NCBI GenBank assembly: GCA_037178855.1
Contig: JASJZC010000005.1
Location: forward strand, 10,168,001 to 10,232,000
Source: Oscheius sp. JU75
Taxonomy: Eukaryota > Nematoda > Chromadorea > Rhabditida > Rhabditidae
Length of the DNA stretch: 64,000 bases
Direction: 5' to 3'
Part shown: positions 48,950-59,862 of the stretch, one piece after another
Numbering within the stretch: the stretch's first letter is position 1
How the letters are laid out: every line of letters starts with the position of its first letter
Translations under genes and position numbers: made by a program
The notes under the pieces: generated by a model
Database searches by the model: none
Told to the model about the DNA's origin: nothing
Seen by the model: only the letters and a program-made list of their open reading frames with translations

Positions 48950-49983
48950 TGAGATGTCAAGAGACAGAAAGACATAGAGACACAGAGAGACAGACAGAGA
49001 TCTAACTGGGTTTCTGACTAATCGCAAAGTCTTGAATGAATCTTCTGACTATTTTTCTCACTCCGAACTCAACATCCTTGTTTGCAGGAGTAAGCGAACA
49101 CTGTTCGCCGAGCCATTGTTTCAAGGCTAAGTAAACCGGTAGGGTAGGGAGAGAACCAATCTGAACCGTTTTCTACCACAAGCCAAGGTCGGGTAACTAT
49201 ATCGTTCGCTGGCAGCTTGGGAAAGGAAAAACACATTCTTCTGATCGGGTAAAAAATGGCAAGATGGTAAAAGCGAAAAGAAAATATTTTTTAAAGGCTA
49301 TAGGTCTGGCTCTCAAAAACTAGCTCTGGAAAAAAAAATGAGCTGTCATCAATTACTGAAGCACGAGTAGGACAATCTAGGACTCTGTCAGGCTATTCCT
49401 ACCGTGGTCTTCATGAACACCTTGGACTGTAGCAAAGAAGAATCGAACTGTGCAATACACAACGTTGAATATGGAACCTAGATTTTTTTCTATGAAGCTT
49501 GTGTTTTTGCCAGAACTAGGAAAAGCTCATCTTGTCAACAGTTTATGGTTTTCTCTGAACGGCTAGTAGAAAGTGACCCAAGGTCAGCGCTGTCAGCTTC
49601 AAGGTTTTTCGGGTTTATGAACGAGAGAGCGTGTTTCCTGATCTCTCAACAATAATGGAGAGATATCGAAGGAAACTTGTGATAATTCAAAGCGAATCTT
49701 AAAATATCCGATTTCGATACAGTGAGGTGAAGATGGCTTCTCGTTTCATTTGAAACCAGAGACACGACTTCAAATGACTGGCGTCCTTTTCCCTCCCCCC
49801 TTGTCTTTCTGTCAAACATAACGCATTAGCTAAACCTTTTATGCTATCTAGCAATCAAGTTCCTCCTTAATTTCGAGCGGCTTCTTAACAGAGAGAAGTG
49901 GGAACACTTTCAGTTCTGCGCCACGATGTAACTGATTATCGTTTGGCAAGGCTAAGGAGAAGGAGTCAAGGTCTTCTCCCTGC
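48950..49983. other. intergenic, no supportable gene
   Basis: This is the 3' flank of the F-box-like gene and the 5' flank of the collagen. It is AT-rich, with no exon chain seen on either strand. Confidence 0.5.
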
Positions 49984-49992
49984 TATAAAAGG
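49984..49992 (+). promoter_or_regulatory. TATA box of collagen 1
   Basis: TATAAAAGG starts 42 nt upstream of the collagen ATG at 50026. Confidence 0.8.
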
Positions 49993-50025
49993 AGCGCTCG
50001 GTGGCAGTTTAGCTATCTCCTAGCC

Positions 50026-50970
50026 ATGGAGTTCGAACACCGTATCAAGGTAGGTCACTTTTTCTGTCTCTTTGACTCAGCTTTCCTCCAGGCTTACCGC
50101 TTCGTCACTTACACGGCGGTCACATTCTCCGTTGTCGCCGTTCTGGCAACATGTGTCACCCTTCCCATGCTCTACAACTATGTCCATCACATCAGACGCA
50201 CTATGCACAATGATGTCAACTTCTGCCGTACCAGCAGCAAGGACATCTGGTCCGAGATCAGTCAGCTCAAGCAGATTCCCACCAGCAACCGTACTGCCAG
50301 GCAGGCCGGTTATGACAGCGGAGTCAACGACGGAGGCAGTGGCAGCCAAGGAGGCAGCTGCAGCGACTGCTGTGTCAAGGGAGCCGCCGGACCCCCAGGA
50401 CCCCCTGGAAACAACGGTCGTCCCGGAAACCCCGGAGCTCCTGGAGCCCCTGGAAACCCTGGAAAGCCCCCAAGCCAGCCCTGTGCTCCCGTCACTCCTC
50501 CTCCCTGCAAGCCCTGTCCAGCTGGACCTCCCGGCCCTCCTGGACCTGCTGGAGCACCTGGAGATGCTGGAGCCCCTGGAGCACCCGGAAACGCTGGACA
50601 ACCCGGAGGACCTGGAACTCCTGGACCCAAGGGACCTCCCGGCCCCGCTGGACAGCCCGGAAACGCTGGAGCTCCCGGAAACCCCGGACAGGACGCCCAA
50701 GGAAGCATGGACACTGGAGCTCCCGGACCTGCCGGTCCCGCTGGACCTCCTGGACCCGCTGGAAACCCCGGAGCTCCTGGATCTCCCGGAAACAACGGAG
50801 GACCCGGACCCAAGGGACCCAACGGCCAGCCCGGCTCTCCTGGAAACGACGGAAAGCCCGGAAACCCTGGAACCTCGGGAGCTCCTGGAGGATCTGGCGA
50901 GAAGGGTATCTGCCCCAAGTACTGCGCCATCGATGGAGGAGTCTTCTTCGAGGACGGAACTCGTCGTTAA
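50026..50970 (+). CDS. cuticle collagen 1, 300 aa, 2 exons
   Basis: Exon 1 (50026-50049) encodes MEFEHRIK; a 42-nt intron (50050-50091) precedes exon 2 (50092-50970). The intron is divisible by three and stop-free, so an unspliced reading would insert 14 residues. The product has an N-terminal membrane segment ([19 protein letters not shown]), a conserved region ending NFCR and SSKDIWSEI, a possible subtilisin/furin cleavage area around NRTARQ, then Gly-X-Y blocks separated by Cys boxes ([17 protein letters not shown]) and a final [19 protein letters not shown]. Cuticle collagens are secreted by hypodermis, trimerise and are crosslinked by tyrosine and disulphide bonds. The gene is convergent with collagen 2, which shares the same C-terminal block. 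Confidence 0.95.
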   Translation: MEFEHRIKVGHFFCLFDSAFLQAYRFVTYTAVTFSVVAVLATCVTLPMLYNYVHHIRRTMHNDVNFCRTSSKDIWSEISQLKQIPTSNRTARQAGYDSGVNDGGSGSQGGSCSDCCVKGAAGPPGPPGNNGRPGNPGAPGAPGNPGKPPSQPCAPVTPPPCKPCPAGPPGPPGPAGAPGDAGAPGAPGNAGQPGGPGTPGPKGPPGPAGQPGNAGAPGNPGQDAQGSMDTGAPGPAGPAGPPGPAGNPGAPGSPGNNGGPGPKGPNGQPGSPGNDGKPGNPGTSGAPGGSGEKGICPKYCAIDGGVFFEDGTRR

Positions 50971-51142
50971 GCCGAGAGACCACCACTTTTACCTCAATCA
51001 TAGAAATGAAGCATTTGCTCAAGTTCATTGTTCTTGTTGTGTAATGGCGGGGCGAGTTTTTTGAATGAAACGAGAGCGGGGACAAAAAACAAAGCTAGCG
51101 AAAAAAAAGAACGGGTTTGCGCTGATCAGTTTCATTAAAGAA

Positions 51143-52290
51143 CTATCGTCTCGTTCCATCTTCAAAGAAGACTCCACCATCAATGGCACAATATTTGGGA
51201 CAGATTCCTTTCTCTCCTCCACCTCCGTGGTCACCGGATTGTCCGGGAGCTCCAGGTCGACCATCGTTTCCTGGCTCTCCGTCGGGTCCCCTCGGTCCTT
51301 TGGGCCCAGCAGCGCCTGAAAAAGTTAACTGATTGTAGATCTCTTCTCTCTCTCTGTCTCTCTTTCTCTGTTCCTCTCACCAGGTGTTCCTGGTCGTCCA
51401 GCTCTTCCAGGCTGTCCAGGCCGTCCTCTAGCTCCAGCAGGTCCAGCAGGTCCCGGTGCACCTCTGGCAACTTGAGCGAAGGGTGCTCCTCGTCCAGGGA
51501 CTCCAGGCCTTCCAGGCGAGCCAGGTCTGCCAGCCGGTCCTGGATGTCCCTTAGGTCCGGGCCTTCCTCGTTCCCCATCTCTTCCAGCCCTGCCAGGGTA
51601 TCCACGTTGACCAGCATCCCCAGGTTCTCCAGGAGGTCCACGAGGTCCTGGTGCTCCTTCAGGGCATGGCTTACAAGGGGGAGGAGTCACAGGTTCACAG
51701 GGCTGACTGGGAGGTCTGCCAGGATTTCCGGGTCTTCCGGGCACTCCTGGCCTACCAGGTTTACCTGGCTGTCCAGGATAGCCAGCCGGACCGGGTTCTC
51801 CAGGCACACAGCACTCGGAACACTGTCCCTCATTACCGCCTCCACCTCCCTCCGGCTCCTGGTTGTACCCGGATCCCTCAACCTCGGCAGGTCTATGCAC
51901 TTCCCCGGATCCTTCGACATCATTTCCGCTTTTTGGTGGTCCCTCATTGTAGCCACTGGCTTCCCGAATCCCACGTTCTGTCCTGTTATTCGGGATTATT
52001 GAGCGGAGGCTGTAGACTTCGTTCCAGATGTCCTTGGCAGAGTCCTGAATGGGGTTCTCAGACAGTAACAGGTGGGTTTTACCCGACAGAAAATCATCTC
52101 CTTCGTCATAGTCTTGCGGACATTGTGGACGTAATTGTAGACCATGGGGAGAGTGATACAGACAGAAAGAACAGCCACTATCGAGAAGGTAACGGCAGAA
52201 TAGGCTACGAAACGGTAGGCCTGAAGAGGAGAGAGTATGAGTCGAGGGACCGTGACAGTGACTCACCTTTATCCGATGATTGACCTCCAT
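51143..52290 (-). CDS. cuticle collagen 2, 332 aa, 4 exons
   Basis: Exons 52267-52290, 52083-52220, 51381-52044 and 51143-51315 join in phase to 332 residues. It begins MEVNHRIK, then a membrane segment ([19 protein letters not shown]) and MIFCR, with [10 protein letters not shown] across the next splice. An acidic, Gly-rich insert carrying repeated EGSG lies before the first Cys box, longer than in collagen 1. The Cys boxes are CSECC and [12 protein letters not shown]. Arg-rich Gly-X-Y repeats follow, and the protein ends [19 protein letters not shown]. The Gly-X-Y period is preserved across the last intron, which supports the splice choice. That intron carries a purine-rich microsatellite on the sense strand. 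The stop lies 172 bp from the stop of collagen 1. Confidence 0.94.
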
Positions 52291-52329
52291 TTTCTGTCGT
52301 CCGGACTCCTTAATTTTTAACTTCCCGCC

Positions 52330-52337
52330 GTTTTATA
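52330..52337 (-). promoter_or_regulatory. TATA box of collagen 2
   Basis: The minus strand reads TATAAAAC with its first T at 52337, 47 nt upstream of the ATG at 52290. Confidence 0.7.
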
Positions 52338-52339
52338 CT

Positions 52340-54560
52340 GCACTCCCTTCCAGGAACAAGCCACACAATCCAGTTTTTAAGCTCTGTTATTTACTTCTCT
52401 GCCCCATGTGTAAACATTCCTACAGTGTAAAAAGGTCATCCGGGAAGAATGTTATGATGTTTGTTTACTGCTCTTAATTTTCAGATCCCTGGGAAATGAC
52501 TTTAATGGCTCCGGTCTCTTCTTTTCGGTCTTTTTCTTAAGTGTTTGGTCTTTTAAATCTTTACTGGGACTTCTAGGATTACAGAATTAGGTGCATGTGA
52601 GTCTTCTGATCCTTTTGGTCTGTCTAGGTCATCTGACGCTATCCCAGGAGTCTTCTTACTATTTTTGACGGCTTTCTGTTCAGTTTTCCGATTGAAATTT
52701 CTCTCCGATCGAGATTACTGCAATAGTCACGGCCTCGGATAGTTCAATCGAGACAAAGGGTAAGACGTTACATAATATCTAGTAGCTCTTCTTGCTCGGC
52801 TCCCAATTTTTTCACCACAACCGTTACTTGACTCCTCGTCCGTATTCAGATCAAAGCTTCCAGTCTGTATTGAATTATAGGCCAGTGTGGAGATCAGAAT
52901 CTGGAGAAAGATGTGGCTCCTACTTGGAAGAAAGTCAAAGTGTTTAGAAAAAGGAGCATTATTGAAGCTATAGTGACAATTATTTCAGACGAAGATTTTG
53001 CAGACGCAATGGTTCAGTATCAAAAGTTCTAAATTTTGAGGCAACTGGAAAGTAGCACATACAATAACAGCACTTCTGATAGTGACCTTTCGCTGAACAT
53101 CATTAAGTTCAAATGCTACCCTGACTATTGTTTAGGCCACTATTGTACCGAACCCTCACCGTACCTCTACTACCAACAGCGTGATGGTTTCTGTGACAAA
53201 CTCTGTTTGTTCTGTGGCCACGAAACCAAGACGAAGAGAGTTATCGCCAAAGGCTTGCAGGACAAGAGATATAATGAGTAGCTCACGGAAAGACCATGAC
53301 TGTAGAAGAAAGTGGCGGCGTAAACTGCCCAATGCAGCTGAAGCTTTTCAAAATTGTGGGTAGCTAGCCAGAAACACGATAACGTTTGCCGAAATCGACA
53401 TACTACTTTTCTCATCTTCTCTCAATGTCAGCCAACTGCTCTGTTTGCCATAAAGCAGTGTCAAGAAAACATTTTGTGTATATTTGAACCTAAAAAAAGT
53501 TCAGATAATAAGAAAGAGATCTATGCTATCGAGCGCCACGTTAGAAAAAATGGTCCTTCTGTTCCATATGTGGCTTTGGCACCGCCAAAAAAGACGGCTT
53601 CAGAAATCATTGGAGAAGCGCACGTTGTGACCTTGTATTCGGAATGGTAGAAATACCAGTGGAAACGATTGCCGAAACTGAACTGTATCAGTTCTTTGGC
53701 AATGCCTCTTCCAAAAAGTGAAGAAACTTTGTAAAACTGTTTTGTAATATAAATGTCGGAAATCCATATTGTCCCTCTGTCTCTCTATCTCTCATTGTCA
53801 GCCACAAAGGAGCAATGCCAAGACTGATTTGCCCTACAGTCACATCCCCACGATTCTCTCTCTGTACAAGATCAGTTATCTAGCCCAGTAGCATGACCCT
53901 TACAAATTAAGGTCCTCTCGAAGGGCCATCAGGTCCAATTGTGAGCGACGAAACAATAGTCTTTGACCGCTCCCACTGCTCCACTCCATTGCGTAACAAA
54001 CATTGGACCCAGTTTTTTCATCTATACCTAATGACCCCTTGAAGATTCAAATTTTCTGCAGAAGCAGATCATAATTACCGGTTATTCAGAGAGGGCACCT
54101 GGCCGGCTGGTGCTAATCCGCATCTCAAAGCCTTGAAAATCATTAGTCTGACGAATGGACGGTCAACCGGAACCGGAAGTGGGGAAATAGCCTCGACTTT
54201 CCTGGTGATGTCAGTAATAGTAATAGTTGTTTTCGAGGACAAGAAGAGGTTGTCCGGGGTGATAGAAGACAAAAAGGAAGGGTAGGAGAAAGTGGAACAA
54301 GAAAAGGAGAGAGTACAAGTTGGCACTGCTGTGTTTTGATAGAAAATTGGATAGGGAAAGGGGTTCTATCAGAAAGACAGAGAGCCAGAACCAAATAGTT
54401 TCTTATTCAAATCTATTCTTCCAATTTGTTCCCTTACTCCTTTCCATTCTGCATGCCTGCGCTCTAATGCTCTGTTGACCACACTCTCCTTACCTACTAC
54501 CCTCTCTGTTCTTTGTACATATAACCCAGCGTCATTCCTGTCACCTTATCGCTCACCCAA
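52340..54560. other. no firm gene
   Basis: Short plus-strand blocks around 52930-53030 (KVKVFRKRSIIEAIVTIISD) and 53420-53650 (FEPKKSSDNKKEIYAIERHV) look protein-like, but I could not connect them by splice phase. They could be remnants of a gene or transposon. The remainder is AT-rich spacer. Confidence 0.35.
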
Positions 54561-54570
54561 AGCAGAGAGT

Positions 54571-54579
54571 ACATAAAAG
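54571..54579 (+). promoter_or_regulatory. possible TATA box of caveolin gene
   Basis: CATAAAAGG lies 218 nt upstream of the cav-1 ATG, much further than in the other TATA genes here, so a longer leader or a trans-splice site is expected. Confidence 0.4.
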
Positions 54580-54788
54580 GTGGAGAGAGTCACAGCGCAC
54601 AGTCTTTACCAAAGGGGCGTGGCCGAGGATTTGGCTTCTTGCCAAGGAAAGACAGAGAGTCAGCAGGGGGCGTGTCCCATCTGTCCACTTTCTCTGTTTG
54701 GCTCATTTGCATAACACTGACCATTCTTTGTATCTCTTCCCTTTCTTTTGTCCTGTATTTTTCCCAAAAAGTGTCCCTGTTACAGAAT

Positions 54789-56969
54789 ATGTCTACCGAA
54801 GCCGAGAAGCACGAAATGGAAGCTGTCCCTCTGAAGAGCGACACCGACTTTCCTCCTCTCGAGGCCACTGCCGAGACCACGACCACAGAGATCGTAATTG
54901 CTCCGGCCAAGAAGCCCCTCTTCTCTGGTCTCTTCAAGAAGGTTTGTATGTGTTAACTTTCGCCAGTAGAATAGTCTCTCGGGAGCGTAGGCGAGAGTGT
55001 TCTGGAGGCTCTTTATCCATTCCTAAATCTCGGGCTATCTATAGAAGGGAATGGGTCTGTTTAGGGAATGCTTTTTCAGGCGTAAAAGGAGAGTTCCATT
55101 AGGGTAGAGGGATACTGCAACTGGAAAAAAAAGTAAATTCAACACTAGGGTGCTCCTTTGGAAGTACTTTCAGCTCGTGTTCAGTGCAACAGAGCTTACT
55201 GGAGAATAGCCCTTCAGAACAGTTTCAATGATTTTCTATAAGTTTTGCTTTAAGGAACCAGTATAACAGGATAGCGTTTTTGCCTCTCTCTCTCTTGAGG
55301 CGCAAGGACTGGCTGAGACCTTGAGTTCTAATGGACAGTTTGGTTACCATTGAACCACATTGGTCATGTAAAGTTCTTTCTTAGACAAAGTTTGGTAGTC
55401 AACTGACATGTTTGCCTCTTGAGACAGACTATTCCTATACAACTAGCCTTCTTTCCGCATACTTTATCTTTGAATAACCTTTGTCTTTTCCAGAACAAGA
55501 AGGCTGCTGCTGTCGAGACCACCGAAGGAGCTGCTGCCGTTGAGGGAGACGTGATTGCCGAGGAGAAGAGCTGCAAGAAGAAGTGCTGGTGGAACCGCGG
55601 ACAGAAGACCGAGAATGAACAGAAAGCCGAGCAGATCAGCATCGGAATCAATCTGGTTGATCGCGATGAGCGCAACATCAACGACCACGTCAAGCTCGAC
55701 TTCCACGACATCTTCGGAGAGGCCGAGACCAACCACAGCTTTGACTGCGTCTGGCGCGTCTTCTACAAGACCTTCACCGGCATTCGTTGCTTCTTCTACC
55801 GCCTGTTTGCTCTCATCATTGCCATCCCCGTGGCCATCGTCTTCGGAATCCTGTACGCTCTACTGACCGTCCTGAACACGTTCGTCTGCATCCCGACCGG
55901 AAAGCTTCTTCTCATCCCGGGAGCCTGGCTCGCCAAGGTGGGTTTTTTGTGTAGTTAGACTTAAAGAATAATAGCTAAGGTTTCCTAATCTTCCTATAAG
56001 TACTTAGCTGAGTATCTAATGCATTGTTAGTTAAAGCTAATTGAAAACCGACCTTGCTTCTGTACACGAACTCTATTGAGGACTGTAGCAGTAGTACAAA
56101 AGTAGATGCAGAGAATGGACTGAATGTCCCATGCAGCTGTCTACCCTTTTTAAAAAGGGTTAGAACCTTAGATTGGATAGCTATCATCTTCCCAAAACTT
56201 GCTGTTTCAAGCTTTTCGATGAAACCTTTGATATCCCACATCGCCCGAGGCAAGAGGTCTTAGGGACAAGTCAAGACTGGTCAGATTCCTTTAAATCACA
56301 GGGAAAGCTGTGCTAGTCTCTTTTATGTTTGTCCTGGACCACTTCTGGTGACTGTTGTCCCTGTAGCAATCTGATATCATCTGTAGGTCCCACCTCTTAC
56401 CGTCTAGGTTCCAAAATAGGCACCCGAACGTTTCACTCCTTGCAATGTTTTCAGGACAAATGAGTGATATTAAAGCCTCGTGATGCTCTGCAAATTTATA
56501 AAAGATTAGGAGCTACAACTTTGAAAACATTGTGAAGTCTACAAATCACATTTTCAACCTGTATCGGGGCTGGAACTGGCGTGTGTCTTTAGCACAAATA
56601 TCAAGATGTAACCCTTCCGCCAAAATGTCTCTGTAGACTACTTGTTTTCCTAAGTAGCAACACAAATCTGGGGCTTCTTGCCAATTACGGAGTGAGTATC
56701 CCCTCTCTCCTCACAGTTGTTTATGAGCATATTGGCCAGCCACTTCCGTAAAAACAGCCCCCTGTGTCCCGTAAACAAGAACAGCCAAGAGTCAATGAAT
56801 TCCTAACGTGCTGAAGTTTTGACCGACATCCTTCATTTTTCAGACATGGCACTGGCTGGTTCATGCCGTCGTCGACCCCATCACCTCAAGCCTCGGGCTC
56901 TTCTTCGCCAACTTCACCATTCGCAAGTACGGAATCAACAGTCAGCCCACGGACCCGTGTGTCGCCTAA
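54789..56969 (+). CDS. cav-1: caveolin, CAV-1 type, 240 aa, 3 exons
   Basis: Exons 54789-54941, 55494-55937 and 56844-56969 are all phase 0 and give 240 residues. The N-terminal 100 residues are acidic/Lys-rich, with a KKCWW motif also found in C. elegans CAV-1. The caveolin domain begins at INLVDRDERNINDHVKLDF, has the signature-like HDIFGEAE, a scaffolding segment (SFDCVWRVFYKTFTGIRCF), and the long membrane hairpin ALIIAIPVAIVFGILYALL. The C-terminal region starts WHWLVHAVVDPI and ends in a Cys near the stop (DPCVA). Caveolins oligomerise on the plasma membrane inner leaflet; in C. elegans CAV-1 acts in germ line and neurons. The frame is open upstream of 54789 but contains no ATG, so 54789 is the start. 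A poly(A) signal AATAAA is at 57056. Confidence 0.95.
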
Positions 56970-57724
56970 GCTGCACCTCCTTTTCCATGAACCCTAAGAT
57001 ATTGTCTTCTTGTAAACGAACTGACTCCAACCTACCGATGATTCCGATGACTCATAATAAAGATTTGGCGATCAGAGAGAGCTTTTCGGAAAAATCAGCA
57101 AGTTGACGGAAAGGGAAGAGAAATGAATAATTAAGAGGCTGTAGGGGACACTTGCCACGCTCGCTGACATCAGAAGGCAGGGGTCAAGTGGAAAAATTGC
57201 GGTGGGAGATGGAGAGAGATCAGTGATACAGTATGTCTGTCTCTCTGTCTCTTTCCATCTTGCTCAGCCCAAAGCACTTTTAAGTATTCTCCCTTTCCAG
57301 ATGATCCCTAATCCATCCAACTGTTCCCAGTCCTGTGCTCCTGGACCGGCTTATGTCGCATCTCTCTCCGGAGTACATAAAGGGCGGTCTTTTATAGGCT
57401 CTCATTTTTGCGGGTCATCGAAGGGACTGAGAGAGATCGCGTGACCGGCAGAGGGAGCCAGACGAGCTAACGGTAATTACAGAGGCGTTGTTAATTACGG
57501 TGGCAGAGAGAGGGGGACAAGACCGCCAGGTCATATTCGAATATGTGCGAGGATAACAGCCGCGCGCGCTAAGATCCACACAGGGAGGTGGCAGGGTCAG
57601 AGGTCGGGGAGACAGAGAGTCAGGGTTAAAGGTAACATGTTCATGTTAAAGACCTTGTCAAAACACAGTTATTACAATACAAATATTTACTTCCTTCAAC
57701 ATTCCTTGCACCTACAGTAGTACC

Positions 57725-58077
57725 ATGGACTACCAAGTTCATTTACATGAGGTGAGCACAAAGAGACGAGCTGGACGAGTAGTGATCAACTACTCTAGCC
57801 GGATGCCGATTGACTCATGGCATGCCATTAAAGCAGACGGTGAGTACTTTGCCCAGTTCACATGAGCAACCCCCGATAGAACTCGCATGTATCCTGCATT
57901 TCAGGCTGTTCGTCTGAAAAATTAACAGTTTCGGTACCAAAAGCTGAACGAAAAGCAAAGGGAAACTCACGAGTCAACAGCTTGAGCTCTTGCGGCAGCA
58001 GCTATGATTTCGACCGTGGCTCATCAAAATCTCTCAAAATCCTCTCAAAAAAACCGTCCATCGTCGTGGGAAAATGA
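57725..58077 (+). CDS. small basic Ser/Lys-rich protein, 95 aa, 2 exons
   Basis: Exon 1 (57725-57839) and exon 2 (57905-58077) join over a 65-nt GT-AG intron (donor GGTGAGT, acceptor gcatttcag) and encode 95 residues. It reads MDYQVHLHEVSTKRRAGRVV, then INYSSRMPIDSWHAIK, and a second half rich in Ser, Lys and Arg (KAERKAKGNSRV, SSKSLKILSKKPS). There is no signal peptide or membrane segment. An acceptor (ttgcacctacag) lies 8 nt before the ATG, consistent with trans-splicing. The half-exons are too short to stand out as single frames, so automatic ORF scans would miss it. No family is recognised; net charge and low complexity suggest nucleic-acid or regulatory binding, which is speculation. Confidence 0.55.
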
Positions 58078-58342
58078 CGGTCTCGACGCGGGTCGCAGAA
58101 TAGCCGGAGTTCGAATTCTACGGGCACACAAAGATTGACGTTGAAGAAGAGAGAGAGAGAGAAAGAGACAGAATAACAGAGAGGCAGAGAGATAGTCATT
58201 GGTATAAGACTTTTCTTTATTACTTCACAATACTACAATAACAAGATTCTGAACAGGGGTTTGTGTCAAAGGGGTCAAGTATTTTTCTGTCATTAGTACC
58301 AGTAAAGAAACGGAAAACAAAGAAAGGGACAAGTACTCTTCT

Positions 58343-58614
58343 TCAACGCGAGAGACGAGTGACATCATCACTGAACTTCATGTACATGTTGTTCTGCTCC
58401 ATGGTCATGCTTCCGTGCGACTGGATGACCTGAAATCCACACTGTTAATCTGTCTCTGGCTGTCAGTCATTCTCAAGTACTGAGGTGGGTAGACACGTTA
58501 CGATGAGAGGGAGCGCATTGTATACGGGCGGAACAGATGTCTCCCATCTGTATATACACGGCCTGCGAAACCTGATACCGGCCCAGCGCACATTTGAGGT
58601 ACCAGCCGACAAAG
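58343..58614 (-). CDS. C-terminal two exons of an unrecognised gene
   Basis: The exon 58343-58429 starts after a ggatttcag acceptor, reads VIQSHGSMTMEQNNMYMKFS and continues to DDVTRLSR and a stop. The preceding exon 58502-58614 fits in phase 0 and reads WAGIRFRRPCIYRWETSVPP just before YNALPLI. The rest of the gene should lie upstream on the minus strand. A block at about 59220-59100 (VRLRVGLQIVHSHDPSVD) with a tttctttctgcaaag acceptor is a candidate exon. The family is not recognised. Confidence 0.45.
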
Positions 58615-59862
58615 CTATATGGTCGAGAGATGCTGTGGTGTTGGGATAGAGAGCAGAATAGGATCAAGTTCTGGTAGGGAAGAGAGCAAAATATGAACTT
58701 CAGAAGCTTGTCCTGCAGTGATTGGGAAGACCGTTTGACAAAACGCTACGAGATTAAAACGTTCGAGCGAACCGCTAGATCAGGCGGTATGGGAGGGATT
58801 TTGACTTTCTGAGGTGGAATGTTTGCTTGACTAGACGGTACGGGATGCAAACGTTGCTGGTCAAAAGAATACCGCATAAAACCCTCTCTTGTCAAAAAAG
58901 CCTTGACACAGACTTCTCTAATTCCTATCCATGTCAATAAGTCCCACTCCTCCTCATCTATTGTCCTCTCGCAAATTATGCACATTTTGTCTTCTCGCAA
59001 CAATATCACTCTGCGATCTCTTGGCGTGACAAATGTCAACTAACGGTCCCAAGTGTCCTCTCTCCCCGGGAGCTCCCGCTGTGAATGGCGTACTGACCTA
59101 GGACGTCGGTGTTGCGTTCGAGACAATCAAATGAGACGGCTACGACGAGAGTATGTGTTGCGTCCACGCTAGGGTCATGTGAATGGACTATTTGTAGCCC
59201 GACACGCAATCTGACTTTGCAGAAAGAAAACGGGACACCTTGAACAGAATTCGGGGGGAGGGGGGCACACAAATTCTTGAACCTATGATGAGCCTCTTAA
59301 AGATGACAGAAGCCATCTGGGCTCCCCGCTTTTAGATTGGGACAATGAGAGGCCGCCAGGCACACAGCAGCAGAGCAATGGCATCTGGCAACCGTACATC
59401 ATAAATCTGACCCCGAGTGTTTTGTGATGGGTCTGAGGAAGGGATGGGGGAGCTGTTGTGTTAAGAAGAGTGACAGCGAGAGAGGGAAAGACTTGAGGAC
59501 AAGGGAGAAAGGAAAGAAACAGCCAAGGGGTCTAAAAGTTATTGAAATGCTAGAATGAGAGTTGGAGAAAGACCGAATATGCACAGTATTCAATAGGAAA
59601 GAGTCATGGAAAACTTTCGTACTTGGGTTCTTGGATCAAGATCATACTCACTTAGATTTGAACATGACCATGTCGGGACTTCGCTCAAATGAAATTCACT
59701 TTGAGACTGGTGCAGAAAGACACAAGAGCTCTTACTATCTGACTTGACAAGTATACAGAGACGACAGAAAGATATAAGATGCCCAGTGAAGTAGATTGTT
59801 GCCACAGTAGGACCTACAGAAACACTGGAACGAGTCAGGCATTATGGATAACCCTGTATCAC

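Noticed and set aside
50072-51064. Long open frames overlapping both collagens in other frames and on the opposite strand
   Set aside because: They arise from the GC-rich Gly-Pro codon repeats; the reading frames with Gly-X-Y, Cys boxes and splice sites explain the region fully.
54639-54788. Open extension upstream of the caveolin ATG
   Set aside because: It contains no ATG (it opens at a TTG) and would add a hydrophobic segment absent from caveolins; 54789 matches the family start.
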